Shown here: positions 21,626-29,614 of the stretch, one piece after another
Position numbering within the stretch: position 1 is the stretch's first letter
Layout of the letters: each line of letters begins with the position of its first letter
Source: Amphritea sp.
Lineage (GTDB): Bacteria; Pseudomonadota; Gammaproteobacteria; Pseudomonadales; Balneatricaceae
DNA: 64,000 bases
Direction: 5' to 3'
NCBI RefSeq assembly: GCF_016744155.1
Contig: NZ_JADGEW010000018.1
Coordinates: 1-64,000, forward strand
Notes under the pieces: generated by a model
Database searches by the model: none
Told to the model about the DNA's origin: nothing
The model's input: the letters and a program-made list of their open reading frames with translations, nothing else
Program-made: the position numbers and the translations under genes

Positions 21626-22081
21626 ATGAAAAAATTACTGGTAAGTGGTTTGGTATTGCTACTGGCGGGCTGCGGTGGGGATGAAGTTGGTGATGTATCG
21701 CTCGGTATATTGACGACAAAGGATATTAAGTTGAATGTACTGATAGACCCGACAATATCGGGTGTGACCTGTCATGTAGCCAGTGTCGAAGCTGATCTGG
21801 ATTTTTCTGATCCCAGTGATTCATCAATCGCCTGTCGCCAGACCGGCATTATTTCGCCGGATATGATCGCCGCAATCGATCGCTCCAAAAATGGCGAGAT
21901 TGTGTTCAGGAAGTCTAAAAGTGTGCTCTTTAAAACGATGAAAGTCAGACGTATTTTTGACGCTGAATCTCAGACGCTGATGTACCTTTCTTACTCGACC
22001 AAAGAGATCAATGGTAGTTATAAACATAGTCTCTCCACTGTGCCTTTATGGGGCACGCAGGCATATAACAGCAGTCGTTAG
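21626..22081 (+). CDS. CreA-family lipoprotein
   Basis: 151 residues with a lipoprotein signal (MKKLLVSGLVLLLAGC; acylated Cys at 16), then a domain resembling E. coli CreA. The alignable points are GVTCHVAS, SIACRQTG, GEIVFRKSKSVLFKTMKVRRIFDA and LSTVP near the end. CreA is a periplasmic protein of unknown function; E. coli CreA has a cleaved signal rather than a lipobox, so this is a lipid-anchored variant. ATG 21626 fits the GAGGCGG site (21610-21616) better than the upstream TTG 21620. It stands alone, and repeat-rich DNA follows. Confidence 0.8.
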   Translation: MKKLLVSGLVLLLAGCGGDEVGDVSLGILTTKDIKLNVLIDPTISGVTCHVASVEADLDFSDPSDSSIACRQTGIISPDMIAAIDRSKNGEIVFRKSKSVLFKTMKVRRIFDAESQTLMYLSYSTKEINGSYKHSLSTVPLWGTQAYNSSR

Positions 22082-22085
22082 ACGT

Positions 22086-22118
22086 TGCTAGAACGGTGCT
22101 TCGCACCTTGCTAGAAAA
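22086..22118 (+). repeat. Dispersed hairpin repeat copy
   Basis: Core ACGGTGCTTCGCACC, a near-palindrome with a TTCG apex, framed by GCTAGA before and TTGCTAGAAAA after. The same CTAG-framed module recurs in the window. Confidence 0.7.
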
Positions 22119-22160
22119 GGCATTTTTAAGAGCGGTAGTAAGCTTTTCTCACGCGCGGTG

Positions 22161-22258
22161 CATTTATTGTTCGTTGCCTTGAAACGTAGCACTGATGAGG
22201 CTTACGCGAGTTGTCCCAGTGTTATGCACAGCCTTGTGCGATGAAAAGTGGGGATAAC
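22161..22258 (+). repeat. 98-base intergenic repeat, copy 1
   Basis: Aligns without gaps to 22969-23066. Shared blocks include CATTTATTG, TAGCACTGAT, AGTTGTCCCA, TGTTATGCACA and GGGGATAA. The TTATGCACA and (inverted) TTATCCCCA words each differ by one base from the DnaA-box consensus TTATCCACA. Both copies are preceded by a CTAG-framed TTCG hairpin and followed by another. Confidence 0.75.
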
Positions 22259-22270
22259 TAATGGCGTTAG

Positions 22271-22300
22271 CTACAACGTTGCTCCGCAACTCGCTAGATG
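22271..22300 (+). repeat. Dispersed hairpin repeat copy, diverged
   Basis: ACAACGTTGCTCCGCAAC followed by TCGCTAGATGG. The same layout as the other copies is kept by compensatory changes (GTTGC/GCAAC instead of GGTGC/GCACC), which suggests that the structure rather than the sequence is maintained. Confidence 0.6.
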
Positions 22301-22406
22301 GAAAGTTTCCCTTGCCTTACTAGAAAAACAAAGTTCAAAGAGCTTTCGGTGTTAACGTCAGCTGGGTACAGCAGAGATAGGTGACGTTTTACTCCGCCTC
22401 TTCAGA

Positions 22407-22757
22407 TTAGCTTGCAGATCGATATAGCTCTAGGCCCGCAATGGAAGGTTGATTTGCAGTGCCGTCACTCTGTGCCAACGCCCGTAACATACGCCCGGTT
22501 ATACAGTTAAAGCACTGCGGGCCGTTTCGACTACAGAGTGAGTTCGCACAGGCGTTGAGCAGTAGTTCATGGGCGGCCTGTTGCTGTATTCGCCAGTTGT
22601 CTGAAAAAAGCTCTTCACAAGTAATAATTCCCTGTTCAAGTAACTCTGATACGGCGCTTCCGCGCCACTCTGCTATCAGGCTGTCAGACAAACCGCTGTG
22701 CAACTTAATAACCGGCTCCTTGCGTTCCAGCCAGGCATCAATTCTGAGTGCATTCAT
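22407..22757 (-). CDS. Small Cys-rich protein under a Fur box, function unknown
   Basis: I do not recognise this 116-residue protein. It has five cysteines, four of them clustered as C-x4-C-x6-C-x2-C (Cys70, 75, 82, 85), a pattern compatible with an Fe-S cluster or zinc site; FhuF- and FeoC-type proteins also use short Cys clusters, but I see no clear homology. It lacks a signal peptide or membrane segment. ATG 22757 has a GGAG site 8 bases upstream, and a near-perfect Fur box lies 25 bases upstream, so iron-starvation expression is inferred. It is flanked on both sides by copies of the same intergenic repeat. A real gene is likely from start context plus operator. Confidence 0.7.
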   Translation of the reverse strand: MNALRIDAWLERKEPVIKLHSGLSDSLIAEWRGSAVSELLEQGIITCEELFSDNWRIQQQAAHELLLNACANSLCSRNGPQCFNCITGRMLRALAQSDGTANQPSIAGLELYRSAS

Positions 22758-22781
22758 CGTTTGATCTCCACTGCTCTAAAT

Positions 22782-22800
22782 GATAATGATTCTCATTATG
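22782..22800 (-). promoter_or_regulatory. Fur box
   Basis: GATAATGATTCTCATTATG matches the 19-bp Fur consensus GATAATGATAATCATTATC at all but three positions. The palindrome extends outward on both sides. It sits between the presumed promoter and the start of the Cys-rich gene at 22757. Confidence 0.88.
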
Positions 22801-22851
22801 ATTGTTTTAGGCGCGAATGCAACTATTTTATGAAGAGCAGTAGCTAGACGT

Positions 22852-22900
22852 GTTTCCGTCACTTGCTAGAGCGGCGCTTCGCACCTGCTAGTGGTTAGAA
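22852..22900 (+). repeat. Dispersed hairpin repeat copy, double
   Basis: Begins GCTAGACG, then CTTGCTAGAGCGGCGCTTCG and GCACCTGCTAG, then a GTGGTTAGAAAAAG tail. It is the module preceding the second 98-base repeat and corresponds to 22086-22118. Confidence 0.65.
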
Positions 22901-22968
22901 AAAGTATTTATAAGCACATAGGAAAGTGGTTCTCTGAGATGGGTTTTCAATCCCGCATATTAGCTGCA

Positions 22969-23066
22969 CATTTATTGCTCGCTATCCCGAATCCTAGCAC
23001 TGATAAGGCTTACGCTAGTTGTCCCACTGTTATGCACAAGTTTGTGCGGGCTGATCTGGGGATAAA
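22969..23066 (+). repeat. 98-base intergenic repeat, copy 2
   Basis: Direct repeat of 22161-22258 (same orientation, no gaps) about 800 bases downstream. Together the copies bracket the Fur-regulated Cys-rich gene. Confidence 0.75.
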
Positions 23067-23074
23067 TATTAGTA

Positions 23075-23114
23075 GCTTGACGGTGCTTCGCACCTTGCTC
23101 GTGGCTAGAACAAT
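23075..23114 (+). repeat. Dispersed hairpin repeat copy
   Basis: CTTGACGGTGCTTCGCACC followed by TTGCTCGTGGCTAGAACAA. It is the best match to the inverted copy at 24575-24642 and to the copy at 131-166. Confidence 0.7.
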
Positions 23115-23292
23115 CCTTTTTAACTAATATGAGAAAACGTGCGTGGTAAGTTTGGTTAGGTATACTTAAAAACTGCTTTGGGAGGTAGGTTGGGATGAGA
23201 CACGAATCCCAACAATGGTTAGGAGCTGCGCTTATAGGGACAATATGAACCCGAGGTGATGGCGAGTGTCTTACTAAACAGAGGAGACGTAT

Positions 23293-23835
23293 ATGAACTG
23301 GATTATCCGAACCTTTGTAATGTTGCTTCTGAGTCTTGGCCTGAGCTTTAGTGTAAACGCCGGGAAGCTGGGAGCCCCGCTGTCCGCTCCTGAATTCACT
23401 CAGTCCGATGCTGGCAGCTGGTTGAATAGTCCACCGTTATCCTTAAAGGAGCTAAAGGGGAAAGTGGTGATGCTGGACTTCTGGACCTTTGATTGCTGGA
23501 ACTGTTATCGCTCTTTTCCATGGATGCTTGAGCTTGAGCGAGAGCTTGCTGACGAAGCGTTTACGGTGATTGGTATACATACTCCGGAATTCTCTCATGA
23601 GCGCATCAGGGCTAATGTAAAAGCCAAAATTGATGAATTTGAGCTGCATCACCCGGTTATGATGGATAATAACTTTACCTACTGGCAGGTGATGGGCAAT
23701 AAATACTGGCCAACCTTTTATTTAATCGATAAGCAGGGTCAGGTCCGGTCTATTTATATAGGTGAAACTCATGCGGGGACGGAGCAGGCGGAGACTATCG
23801 AAAAGGATATTCGGGAGCTTTTGGCGGAGCAATAG
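23293..23835 (+). CDS. TlpA-like periplasmic thioredoxin
   Basis: 180 residues with a cleavable signal peptide (hydrophobic 5-20, cleavage after SVNA), then a thioredoxin fold. The active site reads WTFDCWNC, so the redox pair is C-W-N-C; the W-T-x-x-C-x-N-C form is typical of TlpA/DipZ-type disulfide exchange proteins. The cis-Pro region appears as YWPTFYLID. It likely acts in periplasmic thiol-disulfide exchange; the substrate is unknown. A GAGGAG ribosome-binding site precedes the ATG. It stands alone in the accessory pocket. Confidence 0.85.
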   Translation: MNWIIRTFVMLLLSLGLSFSVNAGKLGAPLSAPEFTQSDAGSWLNSPPLSLKELKGKVVMLDFWTFDCWNCYRSFPWMLELERELADEAFTVIGIHTPEFSHERIRANVKAKIDEFELHHPVMMDNNFTYWQVMGNKYWPTFYLIDKQGQVRSIYIGETHAGTEQAETIEKDIRELLAEQ

Positions 23836-24118
23836 TTGAGGATAAGTGGCTAGGAAAGCCTACTTAACAATTAGAGGTGCAAGTAATAACGGCGTTGATT
23901 TTATAGGATGTGGGGATTATGCCCAGCGTGTAATTCAGGCAAGGACACGGCCTCTGTAGTTCACTATTATTTTTAACACTGCTCTATGCTCCAGCTATCC
24001 TTTTGATGAATATAGGCAATACTTATATGCCCTGTTTCAGATTCTGGGAATTAGAAGTGAAAAGTTTTTAAAATTAGCCGATATGTGGCTTTCGTCGTTT
24101 GATCATGGAGAGGATGTT

Positions 24119-24520
24119 ATGCCAAGAAGATTAACCCAAACAAAGCCCCACACACATCAAACTCTTAAAAATATGAGTTATGAAAGTATGGTAATTAGCT
24201 GGCTTATGTACGATGGCTGGCAGGTATTCACCCCTATCTTGGATAATGGCCATCAAACCGACATCCTTATTTCTGATGGTCCTAATTACTATAGAATCCA
24301 AATAAAAACAGTTGAAGCCTCAGGCGAAGATCATATTGTCGATAATAAGTGGGAAGATAGTAATGTAAATTATGTGATTTATTTTGCTAGAAACTCCACA
24401 TGGGGCTTTATTGCTCCAGCATTCACAGAAAAAAAACGAGCTTTAAATCACGATGAGCATCTTCGCTTTGAGGCGAATAGCCGGACCCAGTTCTTAAAAG
24501 TTCTTCATACAATAGATTGA
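24119..24520 (+). CDS. Putative PD-(D/E)XK endonuclease-like protein
   Basis: 133 residues. The region MSYESMVISWLMYDGWQVF ... GHQTDILI ... YRIQIKTVEASG fits a PD-(D/E)XK nuclease fold: helix with Glu, Asp on a strand, then Q-x-K on the next strand. It resembles stand-alone proteins related to group I intron-associated PD-(D/E)XK endonucleases. I chose ATG 24119 because GGAGAGG (24107-24113) lies 5 bases upstream; the open frame also has an ATG at 24083. Codon use is more AT-rich than in neighbouring genes, and the gene lies in a repeat-rich pocket, suggesting transfer. No methyltransferase or restriction partner is adjacent. Confidence 0.62.
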   Translation: MPRRLTQTKPHTHQTLKNMSYESMVISWLMYDGWQVFTPILDNGHQTDILISDGPNYYRIQIKTVEASGEDHIVDNKWEDSNVNYVIYFARNSTWGFIAPAFTEKKRALNHDEHLRFEANSRTQFLKVLHTID

Positions 24521-24531
24521 GTGGTCATAAA

Positions 24532-24563
24532 AAAGCCGTAGGTAATAACTCTACGGCTTTTAT
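24532..24563 (+). terminator. Terminator after the PD-(D/E)XK gene
   Basis: AAAGCCGTAG (24532-24541) / CTACGGCTTT (24551-24560), loop of nine, T-rich tail. Confidence 0.85.
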
Positions 24564-24574
24564 CTTTTGCTCTT

Positions 24575-24642
24575 TCTAGCAGGAAAACGCAGTTTTCCGT
24601 TCTAGCCACTCGCAAGGCGCGAAGCGCCGTCTAGCTAGCCAC
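24575..24642 (-). repeat. Dispersed hairpin repeat copy, inverted
   Basis: Read on the minus strand it gives CTAGACGGCGCTTCGCGCC, then TTGCGAGTGGCTAGAACGG, matching 23075-23114. Next to it is a second hairpin GGAAAAC-GCA-GTTTTCC framed by CTAG. It abuts the 3' end of the YciC-like gene. Confidence 0.7.
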
Positions 24643-25312
24643 TTTGTTTCTCTCGCATTACACAATAAAGCCGGAAGCCGTAAACGGTGTAGAGGCAGTT
24701 CAAAAAGCCGAATACGATATCTAGCAGGCTGCGGAGTAATACCGAATCTATGCCCATGACCTGCAATAGCGCTTCAAGTAGCAGATTACCACCCAGCAGT
24801 ATGACAAAGAGTACCGCCAGACCGTTGACCAGTGGCCAGAAGAATTCAGAGGTGTCGTCCCAGCTATTTTTCAGTGCCTCTGTTGGGCCTGCTTTTTCGA
24901 TCACACTGTGATATTCGGAAAAGGCTAAACGAACCAATACATAGATGCCGGGGATAAAAAACAGAAACAGGCCGATTACAATGCCAAACGCGCCGAGCAT
25001 TTTGGTAATCAGTAGTGGCCACCAACGGGTGAGGCCAATTTTCAGGGCCTCAGTGGTGCTGATGGGTTGTTCGTTGACCACCGATTCAAGATAGGCGATG
25101 GTTGCACCGACATAGATTGGCAGAAAGATCAGGCTGGTCAGATAGAACATCATCAATGAGTTGTTCATCTGCGGATTTTCCGGATCAACCGACTGGATCG
25201 CACTCATGCTGATGAGGGTTATCAGGATGATGAAAGGCAGTTGAATCCGCATAATCGGAACTAGATTGGCGCGGAAAAAGAACCATGTTTGTTTCAAGTA
25301 TAAAGGGACCAT
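24635..25312 (-). CDS. YciC-like (UPF0259) inner-membrane protein
   Basis: 225 residues with six or so hydrophobic segments (about 20-36, 53-72, 99-125, 160-180, 190-210) and the FIPGIYVLVRLAFSEY motif typical of the YciC/UPF0259 and related DUF families. Function is unknown. ATG 25312 has GGAG 5 bases upstream. The next gene upstream on the same strand ends 22 bases away, so it may be the last gene of an rsuA-methyltransferase-yciC operon. Confidence 0.75.
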   Translation of the reverse strand: MVPLYLKQTWFFFRANLVPIMRIQLPFIILITLISMSAIQSVDPENPQMNNSLMMFYLTSLIFLPIYVGATIAYLESVVNEQPISTTEALKIGLTRWWPLLITKMLGAFGIVIGLFLFFIPGIYVLVRLAFSEYHSVIEKAGPTEALKNSWDDTSEFFWPLVNGLAVLFVILLGGNLLLEALLQVMGIDSVLLRSLLDIVFGFLNCLYTVYGFRLYCVMREKQSG

Positions 25313-25334
25313 AAAGGCTCCGTATCAAATAATG

Positions 25335-26378
25335 TTAATGCGGCTGGGCTAGCAGTACTAATTTAAAACTACCGTTGGCGGCGATAGTTTCAATGCTACC
25401 GAATAGGTTCAGGGCTTTGCGTTCCAGAGGAATGTGCAGGTTAACCACAAAGCAGGCGATTCCATTGGCTTGTAATCTACGCCGGGCTGCATTCAGGAAT
25501 CTATCAGTCATATCTCCATCGACACTGAAACCTTGGTGAAACGGGGGGTTGCAGACAATCAGTGGGAACTGTTTATGGATCCCTTCTGCGCAGTCCGCCG
25601 CGATGACGTCTGCTTCTACTCCCTGTTGCTCTAGATTTTCCTTGCACAGTCGCAATGCCGCTGCGTTGTTATCAGTCGCAGTGATTTTAGCGCCGAGGGT
25701 CGAACAGTTCAGTGATAGATAACCGTAACCGCAACCAAGATCCAGTATTGATTCAGGGGGCGTGGGTAAGCGATCAAGGAAGCGTTTTAATTCTTCAATA
25801 AGGTAAGCGCTGCCCTTATCAATTTTGTTCCAGCCATAGATGCCGGGCTTACTAATGTAGCTGAAGTTGCCATCGGTTTCGATCTCGCGCAGTTCGGTGT
25901 AGCTCTGATCTTCGAGTAGATCGGTATCCGCTTGCCCTGGAGAACTGAGAATACCCATCCAGGTATTCTTATCGGCTTTTACCATCTCAATGTTTCCGGC
26001 AAACAGTTTCTTCGCCTTATCCAGATAGGTTTTTATACCCTCGTTCTTCAGGCCTGATATACAGAGGTGGCCACCGGGTTTGAGAATACGGATAGCCTGA
26101 TTGATAACGTGATGAACCACCGGTTTCTCTTTCGATATCCGGTAGAGCATCTTATCGACACTGTGCTCGCTATAGCCACTAAAATCAAAATCAGAGAAGG
26201 TCGCTTGCCAGTCGGCGTCATTGAGCTGTTGGCACAGATCAAAACGGTTAGTGATCACGGTAACCTCGGGATTCGCCAGGCTTATCTGATTAAGCAGATT
26301 TTCATCAGCAATCCAGAGAGCGGTTCCTGAGGCGTTTTCCAGCTCAGGTTTCAATAGTGTAAATGCAGCATCATTCAT
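25335..26378 (-). CDS. RsmC/RlmG-family rRNA guanine-N2 methyltransferase
   Basis: 347 residues in two related methyltransferase-like halves, as in RsmC and RlmG, which methylate G1207 of 16S and G1835 of 23S rRNA. The N-terminal half has lost the SAM motif. The C-terminal half has ILDLGCGYGYLS for SAM binding and the catalytic NPPF tetrapeptide (CNPPFHQGF). I cannot separate RsmC from RlmG by eye. The start overlaps the rsuA stop by 4 bases, pairing two small-subunit modification genes. Confidence 0.82.
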   Translation of the reverse strand: MNDAAFTLLKPELENASGTALWIADENLLNQISLANPEVTVITNRFDLCQQLNDADWQATFSDFDFSGYSEHSVDKMLYRISKEKPVVHHVINQAIRILKPGGHLCISGLKNEGIKTYLDKAKKLFAGNIEMVKADKNTWMGILSSPGQADTDLLEDQSYTELREIETDGNFSYISKPGIYGWNKIDKGSAYLIEELKRFLDRLPTPPESILDLGCGYGYLSLNCSTLGAKITATDNNAAALRLCKENLEQQGVEADVIAADCAEGIHKQFPLIVCNPPFHQGFSVDGDMTDRFLNAARRRLQANGIACFVVNLHIPLERKALNLFGSIETIAANGSFKLVLLAQPH

Positions 26379-27067
26379 TTGACTGAAGCGACCTCCTGCT
26401 CGGTTAGAAAACGAAACTCGCCAGGTGCCAGTGCTTCATCAAGGGCTATTTCACCCACCTGATCTCTGTGCAGTCCGATAACTTTATTACCCAGTGCAGC
26501 AAACATCCGTTTAACCTGATGATAGCGGCCTTCTTGCAGGGTTACCCGGGCACTGGTTTCTGACAAAATTTCCAATACAGCAGGCAGTGTTGGCTTATCT
26601 TCGTTGTGCAGTTCGATGCCATTGGCAAACTGCTCAGGGTAATTCTCTGTGATAGGCTCTGCGGTGGTAACCAGATAGACTTTGTCACAACGATGTTTCG
26701 GTGAAGTAACCCGATGTGACCACTGACCATCATTGGTGATCAGTACCAGTCCTGTGGTGTCGATATCCAACCGGCCAGCTGGGTGCAGGTCCCGAATGGT
26801 TTCAAGTTCAAGTAGATCGATAACTGTCGGGTGCTCGCTGTCTTCCGTGGCGCAGACAGTGCCTTGTGGCTTATTCAGCATCAGATATTTAGGGCCGGGA
26901 GCTAGAATTTCACGCCCTTCTAGTAGCACCTGGTCATCGGCAAGTACTTTGTGGCCATGATCTTGAATGAACTGCCCGTTTACCTCGACATTTCTGCTTT
27001 TAATCTGTCGTTTAACAATACTGCGTGGTAAGCCGGTGGCCTGACTCAGATATTTATCCAGTCGCAT
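26375..27067 (-). CDS. rsuA: 16S rRNA pseudouridine-516 synthase
   Basis: Makes pseudouridine 516 in 16S rRNA. The 230 residues have an N-terminal S4 domain (MRLDKYLSQATGLPRSIVKR) and the RsuA catalytic domain, with Asp101 in GRLDIDTTGLVL and the RsuA-type EGRYHQVKRMFAALGN segment. Close resemblance to E. coli RsuA runs through the whole length. It overlaps the downstream methyltransferase by 4 bases, and a divergent gene starts 129 bases away. Confidence 0.95.
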   Translation of the reverse strand: MRLDKYLSQATGLPRSIVKRQIKSRNVEVNGQFIQDHGHKVLADDQVLLEGREILAPGPKYLMLNKPQGTVCATEDSEHPTVIDLLELETIRDLHPAGRLDIDTTGLVLITNDGQWSHRVTSPKHRCDKVYLVTTAEPITENYPEQFANGIELHNEDKPTLPAVLEILSETSARVTLQEGRYHQVKRMFAALGNKVIGLHRDQVGEIALDEALAPGEFRFLTEQEVASVK

Positions 27068-27196
27068 TGAAATTCATCTGCCTGTTATGAAAAAGAGCTA
27101 GTATACCGGTACCGGCTGGAATGCAATAGAGTCGGTAATCAGCTAATATAGCGCCGATTAGATATCCACTCCCTGTAATTAACTGTGTGACCGCCT

Positions 27197-28033
27197 GTGA
27201 AGCTTTTTGTAGATAACCTGACTAATGTTGATTTCTCTTACTTGCATCCCCATCGTGGCCTGCTGGGTGAGTCCTGGCTGGTTCAGCTGGTGCTGGATGG
27301 TAGCTTGAATGATCAAGGGATGATCTGTGATTTCGGAATTGTAAAAAAAGCCGTGAAGCAGTGGTTTGATGACTGTATTGATCATGCGCTGGTGGTACCA
27401 ACAGGCATGGCTAATCTGCAGACGAGTCATAAGAGTGGTGAGACCACTGTTAACTGGCAATACCCGGAGGGTGGTGAGTTTTTCTGTCGTTCACCTGAGC
27501 AGGCGATTGTGCTGGTGGATCTGGAGCAGGTTACCGAAACTAGTTTGGCGGCATGGTGTAAAGACCGTTTGTTGGAGCTGTTTCCCGATGAAGTGAAAGG
27601 GTTAGAGATTAGCTTCGTGCCTGAGGCCATTAGTGGTGCTTTTTATCACTATAGCCACGGCTTGCATCAGCATGACGGTAACTGTCAGCGGATCGCTCAT
27701 GGTCACCGTTCACGGGTTGAGATCTTTCTCGACGGAGCGCGTGATACCGGGGTAGAGCAGCAGTGGGCAGAAACCTTCCATGATATCTATATTGGCACTC
27801 GCAACCACTTGCTAGCCGAGCCATCCGCAGAGCATCATTATCAGTATGATGCGCCACAGGGGCAATTTGAAATCAGACTGCCGGCAGAACATTGCTATCT
27901 AATTGAAACTGAAACCACGGTAGAGCAGATAGCTTGTCATCTGGCGGCGCAGGTTAAAGCGGAATATCCCGATCGTGAAGTGACGGTGAGGGCTTTTGAA
28001 GGGGTGGGTAAAGGCGCCATTGCTACCGCCTGA
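27197..28033 (+). CDS. Double-length 6-carboxytetrahydropterin synthase (QueD)-like protein
   Basis: 278 residues, about twice the usual QueD size, apparently two PTPS/QueD-type domains in tandem. The N-terminal half has FSYLHPHRGLLGESWLVQLVLDG and FDDCIDHALVVPT; the C-terminal half has FYHYSHGLHQ, GHRSRVEIFLDG and HDIYIGTRNH. The zinc-binding HGHR-type motif is kept only in the second half. QueD homologues act in queuosine precursor synthesis; whether this protein does so is inference. It starts with GTG 27197, with no other start nearby. A bidirectional terminator follows. Confidence 0.8.
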   Translation: MKLFVDNLTNVDFSYLHPHRGLLGESWLVQLVLDGSLNDQGMICDFGIVKKAVKQWFDDCIDHALVVPTGMANLQTSHKSGETTVNWQYPEGGEFFCRSPEQAIVLVDLEQVTETSLAAWCKDRLLELFPDEVKGLEISFVPEAISGAFYHYSHGLHQHDGNCQRIAHGHRSRVEIFLDGARDTGVEQQWAETFHDIYIGTRNHLLAEPSAEHHYQYDAPQGQFEIRLPAEHCYLIETETTVEQIACHLAAQVKAEYPDREVTVRAFEGVGKGAIATA

Positions 28034-28054
28034 GTTCACTGCTTTTTAAAACAT

Positions 28055-28086
28055 AAAAAAACCGCGGTAAATACCGCGGTTTTTTT
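28055..28086. terminator. Bidirectional terminator
   Basis: A-run plus ACCGCGGTA (28055-28069) / TACCGCGGT plus T-run (28072-28086). It serves the converging QueD-like and thiolase genes. Confidence 0.92.
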
Positions 28087-28102
28087 GTTTCAGGTATGTA
28101 GC

Positions 28103-29284
28103 TTAGCTGCGTTCGATTGCCAGCGCAGTACCCATACCGCCACCGATACACAGCGTTGCCAGACCTTTCTTAGCGTCGCGGCGAGCCATCTCGTGCAGTA
28201 GGGAAACGAAGATACGGCAGCCTGAAGCACCGATTGGGTGGCCCATAGCGATAGCGCCACCGTTAACGTTAACGATGTTAGTATCCCAGCCTAGATCTTT
28301 GTTTACAGACATCGCCTGAGCAGCAAATGCTTCGTTGGCTTCAACCAGATCCAGGTCATCAACAGCCCAGCCAGCTTTTTCCAGTGCTTTCTGAGTGGCA
28401 CAGATCGGGCCAGTACCCATGATAGATGGTTCAACACCTGCAGATGCGTAAGCTTTGATAGTCGCTAGTACAGGCAGACCCAGTTCAGCCGCTTTTTCAG
28501 CAGAGCAGACGATCACAGCAGCCGCGCCATCATTGATGGTAGAAGAGTTACCTGCAGTAACAGTACCGTCTTTCTTGAATGCTGGGCGCAGTTTGCCCAG
28601 TGCTTCAGCGGTAGCGCCAAAACGAGGCTGCTCATCGGTATCGAATACGATATCGTCGCCGCGACGCTTAGGGATAACAACCGGGATAATCTCATCTTTG
28701 AACTTGCCAGCAGTAACAGCCGCTTCAGCTTTGTTTTGAGAAGCTGCTGCGAAAGCATCCTGCTCTTCACGGGTGAAGCCGTATTTAGCAGCGATGTTCT
28801 CGGTGGTGATGCCCATGTGATAGTCGTTGAATGCATCCCATAGACCATCTTTGATCATGGTGTCGACCATCTTCCAGTCGCCCATGCGAGCGCCGTTACG
28901 AGAATTTGGTAGAACGTGAGCGGACATGCTCATGTTTTCCTGACCACCAGCAATAATTATGTCAGCATCGCCGCAGCGGATTGCCTGAGTTGCCAGTTGG
29001 ATCGCTTTCAGACCTGAACCGCAGACCTTGTTGATAGTCATAGCGGATACTTCAACTGGAAGACCAGCATTAATCGTTGCCTGGCGAGCTGGATTTTGAC
29101 CACAGCCTGCAGTTAGTACCTGGCCAAGAATGACTTCGTCAACCTGATCGCCCTGAATCCCGGATTTTTCCAGCAGACCTTTGATAACCGTAGCGCCAAG
29201 ATCGCTGGCCGCAACAGATGCCAGTGAACCATTAAAATTACCTACAGCCGTACGTCCGGCAGCTACAATAACAACATCACGCAT
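28103..29284 (-). CDS. Acetyl-CoA C-acetyltransferase (thiolase)
   Basis: Biosynthetic or degradative thiolase that interconverts two acetyl-CoA and acetoacetyl-CoA (AtoB/PhaA type). The 393 residues carry the nucleophilic Cys in [10 protein letters not shown] (near 89), [13 protein letters not shown] and the second active Cys in LCIGGGMG near the end. AGAGGA precedes ATG 29284 at 6 bases. With no phaB or phaC beside it, I cannot tell PHB synthesis from fatty-acid or ketone-body metabolism. Confidence 0.93.
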   Translation of the reverse strand: MRDVVIVAAGRTAVGNFNGSLASVAASDLGATVIKGLLEKSGIQGDQVDEVILGQVLTAGCGQNPARQATINAGLPVEVSAMTINKVCGSGLKAIQLATQAIRCGDADIIIAGGQENMSMSAHVLPNSRNGARMGDWKMVDTMIKDGLWDAFNDYHMGITTENIAAKYGFTREEQDAFAAASQNKAEAAVTAGKFKDEIIPVVIPKRRGDDIVFDTDEQPRFGATAEALGKLRPAFKKDGTVTAGNSSTINDGAAAVIVCSAEKAAELGLPVLATIKAYASAGVEPSIMGTGPICATQKALEKAGWAVDDLDLVEANEAFAAQAMSVNKDLGWDTNIVNVNGGAIAMGHPIGASGCRIFVSLLHEMARRDAKKGLATLCIGGGMGTALAIERS

Positions 29285-29614
29285 GATATTTCCTCTTGCT
29301 TGTGAGAATTCCGCAGTAGTGTAGTCACGACCTGTGACGGATTGATGGCAGGCCTGTCAGTAGCCTACATAGCACACTCTGCAGCTGTTTTTTTAATAAT
29401 ATATTTTTTTGTGCAATGCAGTACAGCATAGTCAAAAGGCAACTGCAATGGGATATAGCACTGTCAGGTTACATTGTGTGAGAAAATTGCACCTGAGATG
29501 GGAATTTAGCAGCTGAGTTGCAGAAAACCAAGCCGACCAAGGGCGAATGCGCGGGTCTGTTCAGGGGCGGTGTTTGAAAGGCTGCGATACCCCATAGGGG
29601 TATCGCGACTTGAA
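29285..29614. other. Gap between thiolase and panC
   Basis: 330 bases without a gene. It should hold the thiolase promoter on the minus strand. An A/T-rich block at about 29390-29410 and a hairpin GCGATACCCC/GGGGTATCGC (29584-29606) just after panC are the only structures seen; the hairpin lacks a strong T run. Confidence 0.5.

Larger units (their letters stand above)
22082..22406. other. Repeat-filled gap
   Basis: No gene is seen. The stretch holds hairpin-repeat copies at 22086-22118 and 22271-22300, and the first copy of a 98-base repeat at 22161-22258, all annotated separately. Confidence 0.7.
22758..23292. other. Gap with Fur box and repeats
   Basis: 535 bases without a credible gene. 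It contains the Fur box (22782-22800), hairpin repeats (22852-22900 and 23075-23114) and the second 98-base repeat (22969-23066). An open frame at 22891-23127 consists of repeat sequence and is not accepted. The last 165 bases precede the thioredoxin gene and hold nothing recognisable. Confidence 0.7.

Noticed and set aside
22891-23127. 78-codon open frame on the + strand
   Set aside because: It is built from the 98-base repeat and the hairpin modules, has no ribosome-binding site and is not open in the other repeat copy.
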